From contig JAPTHN010000101.1 in NCBI GenBank assembly GCA_026936325.1, positions 920,001 to 984,000 on the forward strand: 64,000 nt of DNA, written 5' to 3'. The notes below the pieces were generated by a model. The model was given only the letters and a program-made list of their open reading frames with translations. It did not search any database and had not been told where the DNA came from. This stretch comes from Platynereis dumerilii (Eukaryota; Annelida; Polychaeta; Phyllodocida; Nereididae). The translations under genes were made by a program, and so were the position numbers. Shown piece after piece: positions 53,542 to 64,000 of this stretch. The first letter of the stretch is position 1, and the number at the start of each line of letters is the position of its first letter.

Positions 53542-53944
53542 TACACTCCTGCTCATAAATATGGAATACTTTTTTGGGAAAAAAGTGTCAAATAAAAGTA
53601 AATTTCAGAGTGTGAATGTAAGCAAGATCTATTGTAAAGGTCAAGTCATCTTCTCTGATCACTCTTTGAAAGCCTCAACTACATTTTTTGCAAGAATTTT
53701 GAATTTTTGGTTGAATGCACCTCACCCTAAAAAACCCCCTGAATTTCCATATTTCATGCTGCTGTAACTTTTACTGAGGTCAACGCTGCAACACACGTTT
53801 TAAATGACAGCATGTTCTTCCTTTAGCAGTCATTGGAAGCTCTTACCATTGAATCAGACCATCATATGCTCCGGCAGAAGTTGCTAAAGTTATCAATTTC
53901 AATGGAGAATATTGAAGTATTCCATATTTATGAGCAACGGTGTA
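53542..53944. mobile_element. Tc1-like MITE, full copy (about 403 bp)
   Basis: Left TACACTCCTGCTCATAAATA and right TATTTATGAGCAACGGTGTA are inverted repeats with TA at the tips. No ORF. It defines the family found five to six times between 50.6 and 61.6 kb. Confidence 0.75.
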
Positions 53945-54675
53945 ATAGCACAAAATGTCGAAGTGGGAGAACAGAGTAATAGCTATACAGTGAAGGTGAA
54001 TTGTCATTGTCTTCATGGCTGGCCTTTTTGCATGCACTTATTATACTATATGTACATCGATTATGAACAGTATCATCATTCTGAACAATATGATTATTAT
54101 GCACATTTTCTTTAATTCTGCAAAGCATTACTGCAGTTGATGATGATGGTTATGACAGAGATGTTGTGAAAAACCTTTTCTTAACAAGATGCATCATAGA
54201 ATCAGCTGCAGCAGCCAAAATGCCACATTAAGATGCACGGGCTGGCTCCTCTGTGGGCATCAGGAGGGTACATAAGCAAACTGCTGTGAAAAGGTGGAGC
54301 CATATATACTAATGGGATGACAGATTTTGGACAACCACACATTGACATTTAATACAGACTACTTTAACATTACACAACAATCAGTGATATATACAATTAT
54401 AGACAATCAATACTTAATCAAATATTTGCAGTTTTTACAAACATCCTTTCAGACAAAGACAGGAAATGAGTTTTTACATAAGGACATTACAAGGACATTA
54501 CACAGACATAATATAACTATTGAATAGACATCACATGTTAACACCACAACTGTTAACAATACATAGAAATAAATAAGGAGTTAACATAATTGAACTCAAG
54601 GCAATACATACCCGATACAACTGGCCACTGTGACTGGACTGCTGACTTATACATTCTAAGTCATTGAAGCTAGGA

Positions 54676-54984
54676 AGAGACGAACATTAAGATTAATTAT
54701 AAAGACACAACAAGACACAACACAGAGACAAAAAGACATAACAAGGCACAAAAAGACTTAACACAGAACCAAAAAGACACAACATAGACGCAAAGAGACA
54801 TAATACAGACACAACAAGACATAATACAGACACAACAAGACATAATACAAACAAAAAGACACAAAAATACATAACAAAGACACGTAAAGACATAACACAG
54901 ACACAAAGAGAAAAACAGACACAAAAAGATATAACACAGACACAAAAAGACAAAGCAGGCACAAAGACAGACAAAGACACAAAC
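54676..54984 (+). promoter_or_regulatory. T-poor, ATG-free leader of the GPCR gene
   Basis: About 300 bases made almost only of A, C and G, with a loose repeat of the type AGACACAA or ACATAATACAGACACAACA. No ATG occurs between about 54690 and the start codon. This would be an unstructured 5' UTR. Long open frames on the opposite strand here (rich in Cys, Val, Leu) are by-products of the repeat. A TATATA motif near 54302 could belong to a promoter, but this is weak. Confidence 0.4.
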
Positions 54985-55326
54985 ATGGATACTAATTCTA
55001 CATACTCCACTGATGAAACATCCACGATTTTTGACGTTGACGCAACGGCACAAGACCCGTCTACAATACCAGATACAGACGTCGCTGAAAATCACTGGCA
55101 GTTTCATTTTGGCAATGGGTTTAATGCTATATCTCCACCTATAATTGTGGGAATAGGCTTCGTAGGGAACATACTCAGTTTCCTCGTTGCTCTACTCAAA
55201 GCGAATCGCAGTTCGACACCGTCGTTTTACATGGGCGTCCTGGCCGTGTTGGATTCCGTCATGCTGGTCGTTGGTCTCTTTCAGTACTGGGTCATCACAT
55301 ACGTCAAGCCTGAGATCTTCAAAAAG
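54985..55326 (+). CDS. GPCR exon 1: N-terminus, TM1, TM2
   Basis: ATG in good context (AACATGG) opens 114 codons ending AAAAAG|GTAAGT in phase 0. The N-terminal tail of about 45 residues has an N-glycosylation site (NST at residue 4) and is acidic and Ser/Thr-rich. TM1 contains GFVGN and TM2 contains [11 protein letters not shown]. The leader upstream is T-poor and free of ATG. Confidence 0.85.
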
Positions 55327-57756
55327 GTAAGTACACTCTGACTCTTTAATATGGAATGGACTCCTGCTCATAAATATGGAACACTTTTTTGAAAAAAGTG
55401 TAAAATAAAAATAAATTTCAGAGTGTGAATGTAAGCAAGGTTCATAGTAAAGGTCGAGTCATCTTCTCTAATCACTCTTTGAAAGCCTCAACTACATTTT
55501 TTGCACAAATATTCTATTTTTGGTTGAATGAACCTCACCCTAAAAAACCGTCTGAATTTCCATATGTCATGCTGCTGTAACTTTTCCTGTGGTTAACGCT
55601 GCAGCATGCGTTTTAAACGACAGCATGTTCTTCCCTTTAGTGGTCATTGGAAGTAATAACCATTGAATGAGACCATCATGTGCTTCAACAGAGGTTGCTT
55701 AAGTTGTTAATTTCAATGGAGAATGTTGAAGTATTCCATATTTATGAGCAGCGGTGTACATCAGTAATTTGCATGGAAATTGATAACTTAGCCGAGTCTT
55801 TGAGAAATTTTGTATAAAACTGACACATTGAAATGCATGGCTGATGGCCTACAGATGTTAATTTTTATTTTATTAGTTGAATGTTTTTGTGGGATTCTGT
55901 CAGTCTTGATCAATTTCAAGGGCAAATATGTCCTCTTTTACATAAAGAGTATATTTGTCCTAATTAGCATAGCAAGTGCTTAAATACAGGACATAAATCC
56001 CCACTCACCCATCAATCACATAAACAGTATTTACACCAACACGGGCCCATTTAGGTGTCGGTTGAATGTATGCCTTCTTTTCATTGATCACCACATCAGA
56101 AATTTAATACCCTACTGTTTACATTATGACATTCAGAGTTAACCTAAGTGTATTTCGATCGGTCCTATTGTTTTTGTTCCGGCAAGATGTCATGTGTGAA
56201 CGTTCATGACATACATGTTTGGCCTATAAGATCCATGATATGCAGTTTTGCATATCAAAGGAAATACATGCTTGCTCATAAATATGGAACACTTCAGCCA
56301 TCACCATAGAAATTGATAACTTTGGCAACTTCTGTTGGAGCACATGATGGTTCGATTCATTTGTAACTGCTTCTAAGGACTGCCATAGGGAAGAATATGT
56401 CACCATTAAAAACTCATGATACAGCAATAGGCCTAATCTCAGGTAGAGCAACAGCAGCTTGAAATAAGAAAATTCAGGGGGGGGGGAGTGGTTAACTTCT
56501 GTGGGGCGAATCCAAGTAAAAATTCCAAATAATTGCTAAAATAGTAGTGGAGGCTTCGAAAGAATGATTTCAAACGATAACTATACCTTCATAGTGGACC
56601 TTGTTTGTATTCGAACCCCAGAATTTACTTCCTTTTGGTTATCTTTTTGCCAGAAAGATATTCCGTATTTATGAGCAAGAGTGACAGTGTATGAAGATAT
56701 GTATGGAAATAGTTCAACAGAGCAAATAGTTGCGCCAATACCAATACACTCATTATTAGGGTGCATCGTCTGCCCCTATATCTTCAGAACTTAATGCACT
56801 TTTGCTCTATTGTACCTTTATGTCATAAAAGAAGCCCTGCAAAATTTTAGGAAAAAATTCCAATGTCTAAGGGTGGCACAACAGCCTTGAAATTTGAGCA
56901 TTAGGTATTATTTTGCCGTTTCGCGGTTTTCAATAACATTTTCAGTTTTTATTTTATTGAATTATAAATAGTGCAGTTAGATTTCTTAGAAAAAGAGCTT
57001 TAATTTGAATACCAACATCAATAGTTTCGACTCAGTAGAAGTTGTTTTTGCATGGTGATATTTTCTTTTTGAATTTGTGAAATGTGATAAATCTAAAAAA
57101 AAATAGATATCTGAAAAATAGGTTAAAATTTCTAATTTCTTCACCAAAGACTGCCTTGTACTTAATAGTACACCCTAAGGCCACAACCGATCTTCCTGAA
57201 ATTTTGTAGAGTATCTATTTTTCAGGCAATGGAACAATATGGGAGAAGTGCGAATGAATATGACAATTTTTTCATTTTTAGGGGCAGACGATGCACCCTA
57301 CTCATTATCGTAAACATGGAATAATGTTTTCGATAATGAAGTGACAAAAATATGTGAATTTGTATGTACATTGCTTACATGCCACAAGGACTGATCTCCT
57401 TGTACATGATTGGCCTAGAAATTTTGATGTAGAATATTACATAATTCTCATCATCCACTATCTATGTAATATAATCCCAATGATCTCATCTTCAACCATA
57501 ATACTTTTCTTTATGGCATTAGAGCAACACAATAATCAGCACCTGTTTCTGTACAAATGCAGAATGAGTGTCTCAGATTTTAGCAGCTGTGACATTTGAC
57601 ATCTTTTGCCAAATGGATGACTTCAGTACAGTACCGCAACCTTTTCAGGTAACAATATTGTATAGCAAAAATAAACTGAACACGCACCCTCGCAAGCCAA
57701 GGATGCTGAACATGCTGAGTTAATAATATGATATACTTTGATGGTTGGACAGATAG

Positions 57757-57833
<77 letters not shown>

Positions 57834-57879
57834 AAGACGGACAGCTAGACAGACAAACATACAGACAGATCTATAGATC

Positions 57880-57961
<82 letters not shown>

Positions 57962-60900
57962 AAGCTAGATTGCTAGACAGACAAATTGATAAATTTGATA
58001 GATAGATATATATATATATATAAAGGTATACAATATTTAGGCAATGAATAGGTAGATAATGGCAATAAAAAATGTTTTGATGCATAACAGCCAGATAAAC
58101 TGCACCGTATAACATAGTCTCATTAATCTTGGTATCGTAATCATGACTCTCCTTGGTGCTAGGCTGTCATTTTGCTTGCTTAGAACTGGGAATTGTCCAT
58201 GTCCTGGCCAATCATCAGTATTGCAGGCTTATAGACTTGGTGTGTAGTGATTCTGGGTATCAGGTCTCAAAGCTTCAGGTTCCTTTGCTTCTGTCAGGCT
58301 ATGCATGTGTTGTGATTACTGATTAGGTTGTGTTGTGTCATCTCAAAATTTCTGACTGGTAAGCCTATTCCGCAAAGCATTTGTGGCGACATGCATTTCA
58401 TGATACCATACATTGTATTGTAGGGGAGAGCGGGGCATGATGGGCCCCCGGGGCATGATAGGTTTGGGCTTTAACTCCACAGTTTAACACTGGAGGAAGC
58501 TGATGTTTGTTGTTTAGAATACCTTTTGCTAACCTTTATTGAATAAAAAATTGCATGGTTCAGATACCAATACTTTAGCAGATATTGCCCTTTCTAGGAT
58601 TTTGAAACCCTAACAACTTTTTTTCCTGATTTTCTAAGTGTGTTGTGATTATGCGTATGTGAATTGTGATATTTTAACAGCTGTCTTGTTTTACTTTCAC
58701 AAAGAGATATATCAACATTTTGCGTGAAAACTCTTTGATTTGACTTTATTCTTGGAAACTGGTGTCTGAGGGCATTTATGAAAAATGAAGTTTGGGGCAT
58801 GATGGGTCTCTTGATTGGGGCATGATGGGCCCAGGCCCATCATGCCCCATATGAACTTATTATATATTTCTTGCAATATAATAGTTCAAGATTGACGAGA
58901 ATGGACAATACTGCCTATTTCAATATCTATTGGTATTATCATGTTTACTACATCAGATAGAATTAAGCACATAATTTGTGTGCCAAATCACCTTTTATGA
59001 TGCTAAATTTACGTTTTTGGATTGTTACCTGCATTTCTTAGATGAAAAGGTGATTATGATTTGTTGAGTTGGTTCAATAACTACCATTCATCATGTAATG
59101 CAAATTTTTTATTAAGAATGTTGGAATTATTTCAGTTTTACAACTATAACGCTGTAAGTATTGACCAAAATTTGAAGCTGCCCATCATGCCCCAACAAGG
59201 TGCCCATCATGCCCCACCCTTGCGGGGCATGATGGGCACCTGCCAAAAAATTAAAAGTGCTTATAACTCAAAAACTATTTCATTGAGCATAACAAGATTT
59301 TCTATGCTTAAAGTAGAACCTAATGCAAAACCAGTCAGCAACAAACAGTAATTTTTGTTGGCATAGTGATGACATGGTGGACCTTCAAAGTTAAGGTGCC
59401 CATCATGCCCCGCTCTCCCCTACGTAAAATTATGTTCTACAGTGTGCAGTTTACACTGTATGGTTGATGCACTGAGTCAGCTCAAATGACTGAAAACTAG
59501 CTAGCACAGATTATACCATTTGACACCTCTGTCAACCAATCACATACCAATGTTTCATTGCTATAATTGTCATGTTCTTTGCTGTCAAATTGTTTACCTT
59601 CGTATTTGAGTGTTGTCTCATGGTATAAGCCAGTTATTCAGCATGGAATCAGGAGTCAAGAATATACATGTGTCCATCACACCCAGGGCTAAAGCCCTCG
59701 TTTGATAAATCACATATTACCTCTACCATAGCGAATAACCTATAGGCCTACTTACAGTTTTAATCTGAGATAGCTCAAAATACTGTGCTGCGTTGACCTG
59801 AATATATTCCAGCTGATGCCTAGTTCTCACGGCACGTTACGGAGAACTTTTTTACCACTGAGGGGTAGCTTGAGTAGAATTCTAGGAAAAAAATGACCAT
59901 CCCGGCGACATACAATGTTTATAAAACCATTACATAATTAATTAAAAGCATATCACGGCGGGATAAGATCGTAAATCGGCGGGATAACATCATATCCCTG
60001 CGGGAAAGATCTAAATGCCTGGGGGGAAAGATCTGAATGCCTGGGGGCAAGATCTAAATGCCTGGGGGATGTCAAAGATCGTCGGCGGGATGTCAAAAGA
60101 CCGTCGGCGGGATGTCAAAAACTGCCGGCGAGGCTGCAAATGTCCCCCCAGGGGCAGGAGAGGTCCCCGCAGGGGCAGGAGAGGTCCCCTCAGGGGCAGG
60201 GGATATCCTAATATCCCGCCGGAGATGTTTTTGAGACGTTCTCACTGAAAAAATCCCCGCCGGACATCCAAAAATCAATATAATTTTGGGCTCTGTTCCG
60301 CCGTCATGAAAAAAAAGTTTGAACCAGTTGAATCTTTTTTGACATCCACGGCGCAGTTTTTTCCATTTCTAGGAACCCCTGAGGGGAACAAAAACTACCC
60401 CTGGGGGGATGTGAAAAGTCGACGGCGGATCACCCAAATTCATCCAAATTACCAGGAAATACCATCACGCCGACGCCTAAAGTGCTCCGTAACGTGCCGT
60501 GAGATTGTAGCATAAGATAGATCAAAATACTGAGGTGGGTTGACTTAAATGTTCGAAGACAGCTCAAGGTGCTCTTGAAAGACTTTAGCTGTGTTGAATT
60601 ATAGATTCAAGTGAGAAACTCATAATATTGAGCGCTCTATGATTGTATGTTTACTTGCAAATGATTTGTTTTGTGTCTGATCAGTTCAAAAAATAATTTT
60701 TCGAATGTGGTTTGTTTTATCTGAAATCCTTGGTGAAAGGATCTATTATGGAGAAAGCCATGATGCTACCTGCCAAAACATTCATTTGCATTCTGTTGGT
60801 TTTCGAATAACCTAAACAGTTGCCAAATAACTAATAAAATGTACATTGTGTATCGTTTGTCAATATCACAAGATTGTATTACACTCTTGCTCATAAATAT

Positions 60901-62760
60901 GGAATATAGGAAAACAGGAAAACGACCATTGAATTGTGGCCACCCCACTTGGATTCAATGGTTAAAATCACTCTTTTAAGAACCTAAGTACATTCCTAAA
61001 TAGTTTCTTGAAGTCCTCACTTAAATATTTGCTGAAATTTTTTAGAATTTTTGAACCTGGATGAAAGCGAACAAATGGCGCAAAAAAAGGCAAAATACGA
61101 AGTTTACTTAGGGTTAGAATTGCATCCAAAGTCGTTGATTTGTGAAAGTTAATGGTACCAAATGAAAAATTAACATTGAAATGAGTAATTCAATGGTCAT
61201 CAGCATGTGGAACCTTCGAGACAAATAATCAGAGTGCAGACAAAATAGGTCATATTTATGCTTGGGCCAATGGAACAGGTTTTTTCATTTTCTAATTGCA
61301 AGACTGCATACAACAAGGAATATTTAATTGATATACAATTTTACATCCAATGTGTGCTCTAGCAAAATGAGCTATAATTTCAACTAGAAATTGTTTTGAC
61401 TGTTTGCAACTGAGAGTTTATCACAATAAACAAGGTCCGTTTACAACCATTGTTTATGAAAATCTCAAAATAAACAGAATCCTCTCCACCTGCCCATATT
61501 GGTCTAGTTGAGCCTTTTTTCGGCGTATTGAAGTTAATTTTATGACTCTGGACTGACCCAAAACAAGGATAAAAAATAAAACAAGCATCCTGGTTATTTT
61601 GGTATATTCCATATTCATGAGCAACAGTGTAAATGTATTTTTTGTTCTTTTCTTCAACCAGGCCCAGTGTTATGCGATGTTTTTCGTGATCAACTTCTTC
61701 TCAAACTATTCCGCTTGGATTGTTGTTTTGATGACGTTGGAGAGAATGGTTGCCGTGACGATGCCGTTGAAGGCGAAGGTCTGGTGCCGAATCCGGAATG
61801 CTAGGGTGTCATCTATCATCATCGGATTTGTGGCAGCTGCGAAGAACATCCATTACAGCTTCACCACGGACTTCATCTATCGTCCGGAAAAGAGATCCAA
61901 CATGTGCGCTTTCGGATTGGTCCGGAAAGGAGCTTTTCAAAGGATCTGGCAAGGAGTGGATACGATCCTGGCTTCTGTTCTGCCTTTCGTGGTCATCCTG
62001 GTTTGTAATATCATCATCATAACAAGTATCCGGAGGCAGACGCGAAAACGGGCTAGGTTCACAAAGAAAGGTAATCGTTAAAGCCGGACATTATTGATGA
62101 TCTTTAGATTCTCAGACCTCCCGAGGTACTCTTTTCTTCAGAAGGTCGTCAGTGGGATAAAAAAAGCTCAATTATTCATGATGTCTGTCAGATAAAATTG
62201 TGGGTAACCTTACATTTATTTGGGTGGAAGATTCCCTCTGTAGCTATAGATGGGTCCTTCTTTCGAATGATGGCTCTAAACATAGGGTGCATTATAAGAA
62301 ATGAAAATACCATTGTGCCACAAGCTGTTTTCGTACCTTAGAACAGCTATATGATTTATATTCCATTTTATCATTAGCACAATTGTAAAATGGCAACTTT
62401 TAAAAACATTCTAGCGATAAATTGATAATTTCTGACGCAAATTTTTTTCCTTTTTTCAGAACAAGATGGCGATGCAGACAATGTGAGCAAATCAACCTAT
62501 GAAAATTACAACATTTACTTCTTTCTACATAAAAAGATTATCTCAATAATTATCAATTTAAGAGACAAACAAGTTTAACTGATCTTTCCCATTATTTTGC
62601 AGGGAATAACAGTGATGTTGGTGACTGTGTCCTTCATGTTCGTGGTCCTGACTGCTCCCTTGTTCATCTTTCGCCTCTACTTCACTTTCGTGACAACCGC
62701 AAACGACCCGTACCTCCAGGCCATCTATAACATGGGGCATCATATCTGTCACAAACTATG
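54985..62760 (+). CDS. Gene 3: rhodopsin-class G-protein-coupled receptor, 3' incomplete
   Basis: Exons 54985-55326, 61662-62070, 62460-62482 and 62603-62760 join in frame (phases 0, 1, 0, then 2) and give about 310 residues. Landmarks: GN in TM1 (GFVGNILSF), LAVLD in TM2, the QCY cysteine before TM3, LERMVAV in place of DRY, a second-loop cysteine (NMCAFG), [10 protein letters not shown] in TM5, and VVLTAPLFI in TM6. The usual TM4 Trp is missing from the helix core. TM7 begins at HHICHKLW; the NPxxY region must lie in an exon beyond the window. The overall look recalls invertebrate FMRFamide-, TRH- or GPR139-type receptors, so a small peptide ligand is likely but unproven. The acceptor of exon 2 lies 30 bp past a MITE. 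Confidence 0.85.
55358..55758. mobile_element. Tc1-like MITE copy in GPCR intron 1
   Basis: Same ends (CTCCTGCTCATAAATATGG; ATATTTATGAGCAGCGGTGTA shortened to its core) and body as 53542-53944, starting about 30 bp past the exon 1 donor. Confidence 0.7.
56265..56701. mobile_element. Tc1-like MITE copy, diverged
   Basis: TACATGCTTGCTCATAAATA at the left and CCGTATTTATGAGCAAGAG at the right. The interior is partly replaced. Confidence 0.6.
56758..57300. mobile_element. 543-bp inverted-repeat element
   Basis: AGGGTGCATCGTCTGCCCCT at the left and AGGGGCAGACGATGCACCCT at the right are perfect 20-bp inverted repeats. A related left end is at about 63448 (AGGGTGCTCCTTCTGCCCC). Confidence 0.75.
57749..57962. 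repeat. (GATA)n microsatellite
   Basis: About 45 GATA/ATAG tetramers, interrupted at 57832-57876 by ACAGACAGAC-type units. Confidence 0.95.
58431..59422. mobile_element. 992-bp inverted-repeat element
   Basis: TAGGGGAGAGCGGGGCATGA opens it, and its complement TCATGCCCCGCTCTCCCCTA closes it; pairing extends to at least 25 bp. GCCCATCATGCCCC recurs inside in both orientations (58830-58850, 59180-59235). No transposase recognised. Confidence 0.75.
59514..59745. mobile_element. Second copy of the element at 14411-14640
   Basis: Shares TTATACCATTTGACACCTCT, GTCTCATGGTATAAGCCAG and the TGATAAATCACATATT region. It lies in the large GPCR intron. Confidence 0.6.
59824..60504. mobile_element. GC-rich inverted-repeat element with internal tandem repeats
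   Basis: TCTCACGGCACGTTACGGAG at the left and CTCCGTAACGTGCCGTGAGA at the right are perfect 20-bp inverted repeats. Inside are three GTCGGCGGGATGTCAAA units, three AATGCCTGGGGG units and three AGGGGCAGGAGAGGTCCCC units. It is far richer in GC than its surroundings. Confidence 0.75.
60880..61631. mobile_element. Tc1-like MITE copy, 752 bp, abutting GPCR exon 2
   Basis: TACACTCTTGCTCATAAATA at the left and TATTCATGAGCAACAGTGTA at the right. Longer than the other copies, with unrelated interior. Only 30 bp separate it from the exon 2 start, so the whole pyrimidine tract lies in that gap. Confidence 0.7.
61662..62070 (+). CDS. GPCR exon 2: TM3 to TM5
   Basis: The acceptor TTCTTCAACCAG opens [15 protein letters not shown], then [20 protein letters not shown] (ERM in place of DRY), a basic loop, TM4, an extracellular loop with NMCAFG, and TM5 ([18 protein letters not shown]). 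It ends in a basic third loop, [12 protein letters not shown], at AAAG|GTAATC in phase 1. Confidence 0.87.
62460..62482 (+). CDS. GPCR microexon, 23 nt
   Basis: TTTTTTCAG|A begins a 23-nt exon ending AAT|GTGAGC. In phase 1 it reads EQDGDADN, an acidic insert in the third intracellular loop, and it restores phase 0 for the next exon. Splicing directly from exon 2 (phase 1) to exon 4 (phase 0) would break the frame, which supports the microexon. Confidence 0.65.
62603..62760 (+). CDS. GPCR exon 4: TM6 and start of TM7
   Basis: The acceptor ATTATTTTGCAG opens [19 protein letters not shown], then LFIFRLYF and the third extracellular loop (TTANDPYLQ), then [13 protein letters not shown]. An in-frame TAG follows directly, but CTATG|GTAGAT is a usable donor in phase 2 splitting the Trp codon. 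Termination here would remove most of TM7, so splicing to an exon outside the window is preferred. Confidence 0.75.
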
Positions 62761-63037
62761 GTAGATATGACTAATAATGCTTTTGTGCAATATCAAACAA
62801 ACAGACTCATACCATACAAGAAAAATTAAATTCATTTTCATAATAATTGGCAACAGAATACTGACCGTCATTATAAAGAGAGATATGGCAGTATAGTAAG
62901 TCCTTCAATCGTGACAAAAAACAAAATACCAATTTAAGAGAAAAAAATGCAATGATGTGTGCCCGAGAAAGCCAAAAAAATCCACCTTGTCTAGATCTGC
63001 CACTGCTTTCTGTGTTCTTACTACTATACAATACATG

Positions 63038-63430
63038 TACACTGCTAAAATTATTTAAGGGAGCAAGGCAGCAATCATAGTCAGTTCCAGTAACGGTTGT
63101 TTCAACTAAACATGAATGGTCTGTCAAAAATAATGAACATGTAAGGATGTCTGTGGTAGAAATTTAATGACAAAACATAGGGTCATCACATTACATGTGA
63201 AAACAGACCCAGGGTAAGGTTTAGAATTAGGGTTAAAATTAGGGTTAGGTTCATGGGTAGGGTTAGGGTTTGAGTTTAGGAAGACCCTTGGCTTTCTTAT
63301 TAAATTTCTTCAGCCAATCTCCTAAAATGTCAATTTTCTCTGGCGTTTGATGCATGATATCTTGAAACAGCCATGACTTGCAACAATAATGAAAAAATCC
63401 CTTTCTCCCTTAATTTGTGTGAGCAGTGTA
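63038..63430 (+). mobile_element. Telomere-motif MITE, full-length reference copy (393 bp)
   Basis: Ends TACACTGCT and AGCAGTGTA are inverted repeats. The similarity runs about 31 bp, through AAGGGAGCAAGG on the left and its complement on the right, with mismatches. TA at both tips fits a Tc1/mariner-type target. The interior carries five to six TTAGGG-like units, two of them in tandem. No ORF of note. Confidence 0.75.
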
Positions 63431-64000
63431 TACAAAACTAGACATTAGGGTGCTCCTTCTGCCCCCCAAAATTGAAATTTTCTCGGGATCCAACCTTTCC
63501 TTTTTTTTGGTGGTGAGGTTATCAATGAAGACCATTTTTCTGAAATTTCATGAAATTTGAAGAATTCCTAGGTGTAGCACATTGCAATTGAAATTTTGTA
63601 GTTTTTCGTAATTTCGAGAGAAAAGAAAACAAATAGCCAGTCAAGAGATAACATGGTTTGCATGATAAATCAGATTTAAACATACATAATGAAGTACAGA
63701 CACCTTTTGGGAAAGATAGAGGTCAACTAAGTACTAGGTACCACTTGCCAGGGTCATCAATATGATAGGCGTACAACATCAAGTTTGCACTGTTTTCTGT
63801 GATTTTGGTGATAATTCAAGAACTGTGGACCATACTTGTAGTTCATTTTGAAATCGATCTTCCTTTCTTGATCTTAATAATCTGCTTCCAATTTTACCCT
63901 CTTTCTGCAGTCATTTGTAACCCTAAAGGCACTGGAGATCTTTTACCCTGATATGCATCTGTCATCATATTGTCATTCAGAAGGCTCGGATGCGTACATC

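Noticed and set aside
54693-55107. Cys/Val/Leu-rich frames opposite the GPCR leader
   Set aside because: They mirror the CA-rich repeat and overlap a well-supported exon on the other strand.
57720-58115. Tyr-Leu-Ser-Ile repeat protein
   Set aside because: It is the GATA microsatellite read in one frame.
63940-64000. Last GPCR exon at the window's end, after CATTCAG
   Set aside because: Joined to the phase 2 donor at 62760 it gives TGA at once; the true TM7 exon is probably beyond the window.
1-64000. Endogenous virus-like elements, Polintons or LTR elements
   Set aside because: No integrase, protease, capsid, envelope or paired LTR was recognised; all reverse transcriptases seen are of the LINE type.

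Overview
The window is AT-rich animal genomic DNA: split genes with GT-AG introns of several kilobases, tRNA-derived SINEs, CR1/Jockey-type LINE pieces and many short inverted-repeat transposons. Nothing prokaryotic, organellar or viral was seen. Secreted C-type lectin genes and a rhodopsin-class receptor resembling peptide or orphan receptors suggest a marine invertebrate, possibly a deuterostome, but the species cannot be fixed from the sequence.

Three split genes on the + strand could be rebuilt by matching reading frame, splice sites and intron phase. Gene 1 (about 4262-12858; its 5' end lies before the window) encodes the end of one C-type lectin-like domain (CTLD), a complete CTLD, a Thr-rich stalk and a terminal PAN/apple-like domain. 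Gene 2 (30356-49182) looks complete: a signal-peptide exon, two CTLDs each split over two exons, and a terminal PAN/apple-like exon, 365 residues in all. Both use the same phase code (phase 1 between domains, phase 2 just before the W of the WIGL motif), so they are tandem paralogues. Gene 3 (54985 to at least 62760) is a class A GPCR with exons for TM1-2, TM3-5, a 23-nt microexon and TM6 to the start of TM7; its last exon lies beyond the window.

Layout: 1-4261 is intron or 5' flank with a SINE and twin 459-bp inverted-repeat elements. 4262-12858 is gene 1, with a CACGTG-rich element, a SINE and telomere-motif MITEs in its introns. 12859-30355 lies between the genes and holds nested Harbinger MITEs, three LINE fragments, a 3.4-kb inverted-repeat pair and a 188-bp palindrome. 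30356-49182 is gene 2; its introns carry a 1.9-kb fold-back element, a CR1-like LINE, a lone LINE ORF1 and a 2-kb tandem duplication, and its last exon follows a 13-copy minisatellite in which every unit contains the exon's own splice acceptor. 49183-54984 is mostly simple repeats and MITEs. 54985-64000 is the GPCR gene, with a cluster of Tc1-like MITEs and three further inverted-repeat elements.

Genes 1 and 2 probably encode secreted recognition proteins (CTLDs for ligand binding, PAN for protein or glycan contact). The GPCR is an unrelated neighbour. The strongest unusual signals are the splice-acceptor array before the last exon of gene 2, the MITE family carrying TTAGGG-like repeats, the Harbinger insertion whose empty site survives in a neighbouring duplicate, the large fold-back element in the first intron of gene 2, and the intact ORF1-only LINE-like unit.
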